A stretch of 11,733 nt of DNA. Source: an uncultured Campylobacter sp. (GTDB taxonomy: Bacteria > Campylobacterota > Campylobacteria > Campylobacterales > Campylobacteraceae). Below the pieces are notes generated by a model, which saw only the letters and a program-made list of their open reading frames with translations, was not told the origin of the DNA and ran no database searches. Position numbers and translations under genes: made by a program. This document shows positions 6,455 to 11,733 of the stretch, piece by piece; position 1 is the stretch's first letter; each line of letters begins with the position of its first letter. Location of the stretch: contig NZ_CALHGM010000019.1 of assembly GCF_938030145.1 (NCBI RefSeq), forward strand, positions 1 to 11,733. Reading direction: 5' to 3'.

Positions 6455-7201
6455 ATGAAAAATACGGCATTCATCACGGGCGCTACGAGCGGCTTTGGAG
6501 AGGCGATTTCTAGGGCGCTTAGTGCGCAAGGCTATAAGATCGTTGCGCTTGGACGCCGCAAGGAGCGGCTACAGAAGCTAGCCGGCGAGCTAGGCAACAC
6601 GCACATTATCACCGCGGATATTCGCGATAAAGCTGCGGTGTTTGATGCCGTAAGCGCGCTGCCTGAAAATTTCAAAGACGTCGAGGTGCTCGTAAATAAC
6701 GCAGGGCTCGCGCTGGGGCTTGAGGGGATCGCGCAGACGCCCGTAGAGGATTTGGAGACGATGGTCGATACGAATATCAAGGGCGTGCTGTATTCGACCA
6801 AGGCGGTGCTGCCGCTGATGATCGCGCGCAAAAGCGGCTATATCTTCAATCTCGGCTCGACTGCGGGCGCGTGGCCCTATCCGGGCAGCCACGTTTACGG
6901 CGCGAGCAAGGCGTTTATCAAGCAGTTTAGCCGCAATATCCGCAACGACCTGCGCGGCACTGGCATCCGCGTGACGGAGATCGCGCCGGGAATCTGTAAG
7001 AGCGAGTTTAGCCAGGTGCGCTTTAAAGGCGACGTAGCGCGCGCCGCGGCCGTGTATGAGGGGGTCGATGCGATCCTGCCCGAGGACATCGCGCAGATCG
7101 TGCTAAGCTGCCTAGCGATGCCCCGTCGCGTAAATATCAACGTCGTAGAGGCGATGGCGACGCAGCAGAGCTGGGCCGGGCTTTTTATCGAAAAGCATTA
7201 A
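6455..7201 (+). CDS. ydfG: NADP-dependent short-chain dehydrogenase, YdfG-type
   Basis: A 248-residue classical short-chain dehydrogenase/reductase, similar along its length to E. coli YdfG (L-allo-threonine/serine 3-dehydrogenase and 3-hydroxypropionate or malonic semialdehyde reductase). It has the coenzyme motif TGATSGFG (8-15), GRRKERL (33-39) with arginines that favour NADP, NNAGLALG (81-88) and DTNIKG (105-110). The catalytic residues are Ser135 (GSTAG), Tyr148 and Lys152 (YGASK). Family-specific stretches are AWPYPGSHVYGA, SQVRFKGD and NINVVEAM. AAAGGGGA just before ATG 6455 fixes the start; a 57-codon upstream extension lacks a ribosome binding site and any family similarity. The antiporter gene follows after 16 bp, so they are likely cotranscribed. 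The physiological substrate in this organism is not known from sequence. Confidence 0.92.
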   Translation: MKNTAFITGATSGFGEAISRALSAQGYKIVALGRRKERLQKLAGELGNTHIITADIRDKAAVFDAVSALPENFKDVEVLVNNAGLALGLEGIAQTPVEDLETMVDTNIKGVLYSTKAVLPLMIARKSGYIFNLGSTAGAWPYPGSHVYGASKAFIKQFSRNIRNDLRGTGIRVTEIAPGICKSEFSQVRFKGDVARAAAVYEGVDAILPEDIAQIVLSCLAMPRRVNINVVEAMATQQSWAGLFIEKH

Positions 7202-7217
7202 ATTTTAAGGTGAGAAA

Positions 7218-8912
7218 ATGAAAAAAATTCTATTACTAATGTTTTTATCGGTTGCCGCGTTTGCGGTAGATGATGCGACCAGGCAGCATAATGCCGAGCT
7301 TTTCGGTATCTGGACGCTGGTGCCGCCCGTCGTGGCGATCGCGCTTGCCTTTATCACCAAAGAGGTGATTTTATCGCTTTTCATCGGCGTTTTTAGCGGC
7401 ACCTATATGCTTGCAGTCGTCGGCAACAATCCGATCTCCGCGCTCGTAGGAGCCTTTACGGATCTGGTCTCGCGCGTGGTAGGCTCGGTAGCTAGCAGAG
7501 GCAACGCGGGCGTGCTTTTACAGGTGCTTTGTATTGGCGGCGTGGTCGCGCTGATTAGCAGGACGGGCGGCACGAAAGCCGTGGCTCTTTGGATTAGCAA
7601 GCGCGCTAAAACGGGCATTTCGGCGCAAATTTCAACGTGGGTTATGGGTCTTTTCGTATTTTTCGACGACTACGCAAACGCCCTGATCGTAGGCCCCGTC
7701 ATGAGGCCGATCACCGATAAATTTAGAGTCAGCCGCGAAAAGCTCGCCTTTATCATCGACGCCACCGCCGCACCGATTGCGGGTATCGCGCTAATTTCTA
7801 CCTGGGTAGGTCTTGAGGTCTCTTTGATAAGAGCGGGATATGATCAGATCGGCGTACAAAACGTAAACGCCTTCTCGATCTTCGTGCAAACCATGCCGTA
7901 CCGCTTCTACAATCTTTTTATGCTCGCTTTCGTGCTTTACGTAGCATTCATGCGCAGGGATTTCGGGCCGATGCTCTCTGCCGAAAGGCGCGCAGCGACG
8001 GGCGAAATCCACTCTAAAAATTCCAACATCGCCGAGCTCGAAGATAAAACGCTAGAGCCTAAAGAAGGCGTCAAGCCGCAGGCTTCAAACGCCGTTATCC
8101 CGCTTATTGTCTTAATCTGCGGCGCGTTTTCGAGCTTTTATTTTAGCGGGCTAAGCAAGCTTGAGGGCGATGCCCTCGCAGCCGCAAAAGCCGCTCCGCT
8201 AAGCTTTGCGACGCTTCAGGCGACGTTCGGCAACGCAAACTCGTCGGTCGCGCTTTTTCAAGCAGCGCTTCTTGCTACAGTCGTGTCTATATTTATGAGC
8301 GTTTACCGCAAAATTTTTGACGTCAGAGAGGCGATCTCTACGTGGATCAAGGGGTGGAAGACGATGATCGTCACGATCATGATCTTGCTGCTTGCCTGGT
8401 CGCTCAGCTCGGTCATCAAGGAGCTCGGCACGTCGCGCTATCTGGTCGATATGCTAAGCCAAAACACACCGAAATTCTTGCTGCCGGTAGCGATTTTTGT
8501 GCTGGGCTCGTTCATTAGCTTTTCGACGGGTACGAGCTACGGCACGATGGGAATTTTAATGCCGCTTGCCATACCTTTAGCAAACGCCGTGGGACTTCAC
8601 TACGGGCTTTCGGGCGATGCGCTTCACGCCTATATGATCGTAAATATCTCGGGCGTGCTAACCGGCGCGATTTTCGGCGATCACTGCTCGCCGATTTCGG
8701 ACACCACGATCCTTTCGTCGATGGGCGCGAGCTGCGATCATATCGAGCACGTAAGGACGCAGATGCCTTACGCTCTATCCGTCGGCGCGGTCGCCGTGGT
8801 GGCGGGCTATCTGCCCGTAGCGCTAGGACTTAGCGTCTGGATCGCGCTGCCGATGGGGCTTGCCGTTACGTGGGCTCTCGTGCGGTTCGCAGGTAAAAAG
8901 ATAGAGGAGTAG
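7218..8912 (+). CDS. NhaC-family Na+/H+ antiporter
   Basis: A 564-residue inner-membrane antiporter of the NhaC family (ion transporter superfamily). Recognisable parts are the first core helices (WTLVPPVVAIALAFITKEV, 32-50), FFDDYANALIVGP (148-160) with paired Asp150/Asp151, a second repeat with FISFSTGTSYGTMGILMPL (432-450), and FGDHCSPISDTTILSS (486-501), whose acidic and polar residues are typical of the ion site. About 11-13 helices are expected, with a hydrophilic loop at about 247-290. The N-terminus (MKKILLLMFLSVAAFA) looks like a cleavable signal peptide before the first core helix, placing the following segment in the periplasm. AAGGTGAG precedes the ATG. The family exchanges Na+ for H+, and some members exchange organic acids such as malate and lactate or amino acids, so the exact substrate is uncertain. 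It follows the dehydrogenase in one unit. Confidence 0.9.
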   Translation: MKKILLLMFLSVAAFAVDDATRQHNAELFGIWTLVPPVVAIALAFITKEVILSLFIGVFSGTYMLAVVGNNPISALVGAFTDLVSRVVGSVASRGNAGVLLQVLCIGGVVALISRTGGTKAVALWISKRAKTGISAQISTWVMGLFVFFDDYANALIVGPVMRPITDKFRVSREKLAFIIDATAAPIAGIALISTWVGLEVSLIRAGYDQIGVQNVNAFSIFVQTMPYRFYNLFMLAFVLYVAFMRRDFGPMLSAERRAATGEIHSKNSNIAELEDKTLEPKEGVKPQASNAVIPLIVLICGAFSSFYFSGLSKLEGDALAAAKAAPLSFATLQATFGNANSSVALFQAALLATVVSIFMSVYRKIFDVREAISTWIKGWKTMIVTIMILLLAWSLSSVIKELGTSRYLVDMLSQNTPKFLLPVAIFVLGSFISFSTGTSYGTMGILMPLAIPLANAVGLHYGLSGDALHAYMIVNISGVLTGAIFGDHCSPISDTTILSSMGASCDHIEHVRTQMPYALSVGAVAVVAGYLPVALGLSVWIALPMGLAVTWALVRFAGKKIEE

Positions 8913-8917
8913 CTCTC

Positions 8918-8938
8918 GCAAATTTTAAATTTGCTTTT
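8918..8938 (+). terminator. Weak possible terminator after the antiporter
   Basis: GCAAATTTTAAATTTGC is self-complementary except for its central base and is followed by TTTT. The stem is AT-rich and the T-run short. The GC-containing hairpin at 8947-8968 could assist. Confidence 0.35.
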
Positions 8939-8946
8939 AAATTTTA

Positions 8947-9008
8947 AATTCCGCAGCGATGCGGAATTCTGTCCGGCGGAATTTTGCTTTATCCCGCAGA
9001 ATTCCGCC
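8947..9008. repeat. Cluster of AATTCCGC inverted repeats
   Basis: Two perfect 9-bp hairpins are adjacent. AATTCCGCA (8947-8955) pairs with TGCGGAATT (8960-8968) around GCGA. GGCGGAATT (8975-8983) pairs with AATTCCGCC (9000-9008) around 16 nt. Another AAATTCCG follows near 9013. The same 8-mer thus occurs four times in 62 bp in alternating orientation, resembling a REP-like element. It lies between the antiporter and the EexN-like gene. Confidence 0.7.
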
Positions 9009-9183
9009 CTGTAAAATTCCGTCGCGCAAGTAAAATTTTAAAACGAAATTCCAAAAAGCGCGGGCAAATTTAAAAGCTAAATTTAACTAGCTGCGTTAAA
9101 ACGGCGCGGCCGCGCGCAATTCAAATTTTTTAAAGTAAACGGGTAGTAAAATACCGGGTAAAATTTCAAACAAGGAGAATGAA

Positions 9184-9571
9184 ATGAAAAATCCTAAGAT
9201 GTTCCTCTGGGGGGGGGTTAGCTGCTTTATTAGTTGGTTGCGGTGACGATACCGAGGTAAAGACCAGGGAGTATTACGACGCACATCTGGACGAAGCCAA
9301 AGAGGTTTTGGCAAAGTGTGATTTCAATACCCTTAAAGATGGAAGTAACTCTTATAAGAATTGCTTGAACGCTAAAACGGTCGTAGAGGAAAAAAGTATG
9401 GCGTATACTGTTGATTACTACCTAGAGCATTGGGACGAAGCTAAGGCTATCATAGAAAAATATAAAGACAAAGAACCCGCAGATCCAAATAGTGTCGAAG
9501 CCGTCAATTTGAGACATGCTTATGACGCTTCTTTTATAAGAAGATCAAATACTCCTTTGAAAATAGAATAA
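9184..9571 (+). CDS. EexN-like lipoprotein gene, phase-variable, OFF (G9) in this sequence
   Basis: AAGGAG before ATG 9184 starts a frame that passes through nine Gs (9209-9217) and stops at TGA 9244-9246 after 20 codons. With eight Gs the frame continues to TAA 9569-9571 and gives 128 residues. These are a signal peptide MKNPKMFLWGGLAALLVGC with lipobox L-V-G-C (Cys19), then TREYYDAHLDEAKEVLAKCDF and NCLNAK. That layout (YY.aH..EAK..L..C, later C.NA) is typical of EexN-family entry-exclusion lipoproteins, which sit in the inner or outer membrane and block uptake of a related conjugative element. A second copy follows, TVDYYLEHWDEAKAIIEKYKD, in which both cysteines are lost. No conjugation genes are in the window, so an exclusion role is inference. 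Either the gene is reversibly OFF by G-tract slippage, or the tract length is a sequencing error. Confidence 0.8.
9209..9217 (+). repeat. G9 slippage tract inside the signal-peptide coding region
   Basis: Nine consecutive Gs between CTCT and TTAGC. Poly-G tracts of 8-11 are the usual substrate of slipped-strand phase variation in Campylobacter. Only lengths of the form 3n+2 (8, 11) keep the lipoprotein frame open; nine gives a 20-residue product and seven or ten also end early (TAG in the GGTTAG context). Confidence 0.85.
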
Positions 9572-9608
9572 ATCAAATTTTAAACTCTTAATACATTCTA
9601 AATTCACT

Positions 9609-9641
9609 CTGCACCTTCGGTGCAGGGTAAATTTACCCTGC
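9609..9641. repeat. Two overlapping, mutually exclusive hairpins after the EexN-like gene
   Basis: CTGCACCTTCGGTGCAG (9609-9625) is a 7-bp stem with a TTC loop. GCAGGGTAAATTTACCCTGC (9622-9641) is a perfect 20-nt palindrome. They share GCAG at 9622-9625, so in RNA only one can form fully. There is no T-run, so a simple intrinsic terminator is doubtful, but they may end the EexN-like transcript or protect its 3' end. Confidence 0.65.
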
Positions 9642-10213
9642 GCGGCGCTGAATTTTGCGGTATAAATCTTACTCGCGAAACAATACGGCGCGAAATCTTG
9701 CTTTACGGATTTTAGAATTTCAAATTTTAAAGCCTGCGGGCTTGGCTATCACAGAAAAGACTTACGGGCTGCGCGGCACCTTAAAATTTAATCATTTTAA
9801 AATTTACGCCGTGCGCCTTGTCTAAATTTCTCTCAGCGGCGGTGAAATTTCGCAGTGCGGCATGCTAAATTTAACTTCGCTCGCGCCTCTTATCTGCGCC
9901 TTAGTCTAAATTTAAAATTTCAAATTTGCGGCGATAGTTCGTGCGGCGCGAGGAATTCCTTACATACAGCAATCTTGACTTACGCTATTAAATTCAAAGA
10001 AGCGACGGCGTCTTTCTCGCTCTATGCTGCTTCAAGTCGTACGGCGGCGTTGTGCGTTAAATCTTAAATTTACGTGCTGGGCGGCGGGAAGGCAGCATTT
10101 GCCCCGTAAAATTTTAACTTTCGCGCACCGGGCGACGGCTAGGCCCTATTGATCGCGCACCGCGCGAAGCCGCTTCCAAATCATCAAGCCGAGTTAAATT
10201 TTTTAGCGCGCCG

Positions 10214-10430
10214 AAATTTTAGTCTATGCGGCGCGATTTACGAAACGACGAAATTTTGAGTTTGCGCTGCGATTTATAGCGCATCAAAATTTTAACTTGC
10301 GCAGAGTAATCCACCACGTATCTAAATTTTAAGTCGCGTAGTGCGATCCGCGATGAACAGGAATTTTAATTTGACGTGATTTATGATGCACTGGAATCCC
10401 AACCTGCGCTACGGATCTATGACGCACGGG
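10214..10430. repeat. Degenerate 36-37-bp tandem repeat array, about six units
   Basis: Units begin at 10214, 10251, 10287, 10324, 10361 and 10394 (spacings 37, 36, 37, 37, 33). Each starts AAATTTT or GAATTTT (GAATCCC in the last), continues with a motif like AACTTGCGC, then GCGATTTA or a variant (10233, 10269, 10343, 10376, 10412), and ends with something like TGATGCAC. A less regular AAATTTTAACTTTCGCGCAC at 10109 may be an outlying unit. The array runs up to the murI stop codon. Confidence 0.6.
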
Positions 10431-10438
10431 CGCGTAGC

Positions 10439-11581
10439 CTAGTCGATTGCTCGCATCGCATCGAGCCGCTTTAAAAACAGTTCTACTTTGCGCAGCTGCG
10501 CCGCATCTAGCGCTCTGCCCGAGCAAAAATACTCCACGCTGTTGCCGTTTGGATAATTAACTCGCGAAATGCCCGTTCCTTCGCCTCTCGGCTTAAATTC
10601 CAAGGACAAATCCGCGCCGCCTCGAGAATAAAGCTTGAGCTGCGAATTCGCATCTACGGCGCGCGGCGACATGCGGCGTTTGTCTTCGCCGCACTGCTCT
10701 ACGCCTTTATCCGCACAAACCTGCGATTTTACGTCGCGCAAAGTATCCATGCCGAAGCCGCGCTCATCCGCGTTAGAAAACTCATCATACCCCACTGCGC
10801 CGTTTTTTCTGGCGCCGCACGACACTGCACGAAGTCTGCTCATACCTTGCTCTATCATATCGGGCTTGCTCTCGCCGCTCGCGTTAAATTTAGCCGCCCG
10901 CGAGGACAAATCCTCGCCGCGCGCAAGCTTTAGCCCTCCGCCCAGCTCGCTTTCAAGGCGATTTAGCGTGCCGCCTATGCCGTCGATGATGCGCACGTGA
11001 GGCGGCAAAATTTCGCGCAAAACGTCCTTGAAATAGTTAAAATGCGTGCAACCAAGCACGAGCGAACTGAGGCGCTCAAGCTCAAATTTAGCCAGTTCCC
11101 CCTGCAGATACGCCCGAACCGCAGGCGAGTCAAACTCCAAATCCTGCGCAAACTCCACGAGGCGAGGTAGCGGCAGACTCCACGTCTCGCACTCTAGCCG
11201 CCCCACGAGGCGCGCGAGCTTTTCGCCGGCGATCGTTAGCGGCGTGGCGATGAGCAGCGTCGGACGCGCGCCGAAACTGTCCGCGGCGAGCTTGACGGCG
11301 GGCTCCATGCCGATGACCGGCACGCTAAATGCGCCGCGAAGCTCCGAGATAGCCGCGCTCGTGGCGGTGTTGCAAGCAACGACGACCGCGTCCGCGCCGT
11401 GCGCGACCAAAAACCCGACCGCATCGAGGCTCAGCCGCACGATCTCGGCCCTACTTTTAGTGCCGTAGGGGACGTGATCCTCGTCGGCAAAATACAAAAA
11501 CCCCGCCCCGCTAAACCGCCGCAGAGCCTCAGCTAGCACGCTTAGTCCGCCGATACCCGAGTCAAAAAACGCTATTTTCAA
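10439..11581 (-). CDS. murI: Glutamate racemase with a large C-terminal-half insertion
   Basis: Glutamate racemase makes D-glutamate for peptidoglycan in the cytoplasm. Numbering from TTG 11579-11581: KIAFFDSGIGGLSVL (2-16) holds the catalytic Asp7-Ser8, DEDHVPYGTKSR follows, and the two catalytic cysteines are Cys70 in VVACNTATSA and Cys178 in VLGCTHFNYF. VIGMEPAVKLAA marks the racemase subtype usual outside the C. jejuni type. TTG is chosen because the protein's conserved start is KIAFFDSG and because a TATAAT box at 11615-11620 lies upstream; the longer frame to 11626 would include that promoter. The product is 380 residues, whereas family members are about 250-270. The excess is a segment of about 120 residues (217-338), charged and of low complexity, between RLESELGG and NGNSVEYFCSGRALD. 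The ends of the fold are intact, so the enzyme may still be active. It converges with the EexN-like gene. Confidence 0.9.
   Translation of the reverse strand: MKIAFFDSGIGGLSVLAEALRRFSGAGFLYFADEDHVPYGTKSRAEIVRLSLDAVGFLVAHGADAVVVACNTATSAAISELRGAFSVPVIGMEPAVKLAADSFGARPTLLIATPLTIAGEKLARLVGRLECETWSLPLPRLVEFAQDLEFDSPAVRAYLQGELAKFELERLSSLVLGCTHFNYFKDVLREILPPHVRIIDGIGGTLNRLESELGGGLKLARGEDLSSRAAKFNASGESKPDMIEQGMSRLRAVSCGARKNGAVGYDEFSNADERGFGMDTLRDVKSQVCADKGVEQCGEDKRRMSPRAVDANSQLKLYSRGGADLSLEFKPRGEGTGISRVNYPNGNSVEYFCSGRALDAAQLRKVELFLKRLDAMRAID
10591..10930. repeat. Imperfect direct repeats bounding the murI insertion, 300 bp apart
   Basis: AGGACAAATCCGCGCCGC at 10603-10620 and AGGACAAATCCTCGCCGC at 10903-10920 differ by one base and lie exactly 300 bp (100 codons) apart. 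Similarity extends with a gap to GCTTAAATT/CGTTAAATT on one side and AAGCTTGAG/AAGCTTTAG on the other. In protein this gives LKLARGEDLSS and LKLYSRGGADLSL, one at each end of the insertion. Confidence 0.7.
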
Positions 11582-11614
11582 ATTCTTAGTCCAAGTTAAA
11601 ATTTTAAAAAAGGG

Positions 11615-11620
11615 ATTATA
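11615..11620 (-). promoter_or_regulatory. murI promoter -10 box (TATAAT)
   Basis: On the minus strand TATAAT sits about 34 bp before the TTG start, predicting a leader of around 25 nt. The ribosome binding site is weak (GGACTAAG) and the start codon is TTG, suggesting modest translation. Confidence 0.55.
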
Positions 11621-11725
11621 GCCCAATTCAAGTAAAATTTAAATTTTGAGCGGGCTTGGTGGATCCGTGGCCGTTAAATTCTCGCCGCCTCGTTAAAATT
11701 CGCGATAAATTTAATCAATTTTTTA

Positions 11726-11733
11726 GGGGGGGG
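11726..11733 (+). repeat. Poly-G tract (at least G8) at the right window edge
   Basis: The window ends in TTTTTTAGGGGGGGG with the G-run cut by the edge. Upstream (11640-11725) there is no gene, only AT-rich sequence after the murI promoter. The tract could lie at the start or in the promoter of another phase-variable gene to the right, or the sequence may simply break at a homopolymer. Confidence 0.6.

Larger units (their letters stand above)
9572..10438. other. Long gene-free spacer built of AAATTT/GCGC modules
   Basis: These 867 bases lie between the converging EexN-like gene and murI. No credible gene was found; the plus-strand frame 9855-10067 and minus-strand frame 10329-10526 have no ribosome binding site or recognisable content. 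The sequence alternates AT blocks (AAATTTTAA, AAATTTAAAATTT) with GC blocks (GCGGCG, GCGCGA), for example near 9847, 9868, 9908, 10066 and 10109, becoming a regular tandem array from 10214. No tRNA is seen. Confidence 0.6.

Noticed and set aside
6532..7140. Several minus-strand frames inside the dehydrogenase gene, and similar ones inside the antiporter and murI genes
   Set aside because: These are antisense shadows of GC-rich coding sequence, lacking ribosome binding sites and family resemblance.
9855..10067. Plus-strand frame of 70 codons in the long spacer
   Set aside because: No ribosome binding site, and its sequence is made of the AAATTT/GCGC modules; no coding signal.
11582..11626. 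murI start at TTG 11624-11626
   Set aside because: The conserved protein start is KIAFFDSG and the TATAAT box lies within that extension.
1..11733. tRNA or rRNA genes
   Set aside because: No T-loop-like GGTTCGAATCC/GGTTCAAATCC with a matching cloverleaf, and no rRNA signature, was found on either strand by eye.

Overview
The window looks like the chromosome of a Campylobacter of the relatively GC-rich oral/host-associated group (C. gracilis, showae, rectus type). The main evidence is a Campylobacter-type major outer membrane protein whose mature N-terminus begins PLEEAIKDVD. Supporting signs are a periplasmic monohaem cytochrome c, strong TATAAT -10 boxes, AAATTTTAA-rich spacers and poly-G slippage tracts. 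The species assignment is inference.

Layout. Positions 1-1100 are decayed: a lysine-rich C-terminal tail cut by the window edge, about 500 bases with only gene scraps, and a minus-strand EamA-type transporter half whose N-terminus is interrupted by TAG. A pair of 31-bp repeats at 63-bp spacing (1172-1265) precedes a small lipoprotein gene (1328-1714). A 790-bp spacer follows. It ends in what looks like a complete short RNA gene (extended -10, about 58 nt, strong terminator), directly upstream of the MOMP gene (2506-3708). After the MOMP terminator comes a two-gene unit, a cytochrome c (3784-4365) and a DJ-1/YajL-family protein (4376-4918). Positions 4919-5514 hold broken coding remnants. A membrane protein of unknown function (5515-6210, minus) is divergent from a two-gene unit of a YdfG-type short-chain dehydrogenase (6455-7201) and an NhaC-family Na+/H+ antiporter (7218-8912). 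An inverted-repeat cluster then leads to an EexN-like lipoprotein gene (9184-9571) that a G9 tract puts out of frame. Positions 9572-10438 are gene-free and rich in AAATTTT/GCGC modules, with a degenerate 36-37-bp tandem array against the end of murI. murI (10439-11581, minus) carries an unusual insertion of about 120 residues. The window ends inside a second poly-G tract.

The most notable observations are these. (1) The EexN-like lipoprotein appears phase-variable: G8 reads through and the G9 present here is OFF. (2) The putative short RNA upstream of MOMP contains a perfect 10-nt complement to the MOMP Shine-Dalgarno region. (3) Glutamate racemase carries an insertion flanked by imperfect direct repeats exactly 300 bp apart. 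No complete conjugation, CRISPR-Cas, phage or defence system is visible in the window.
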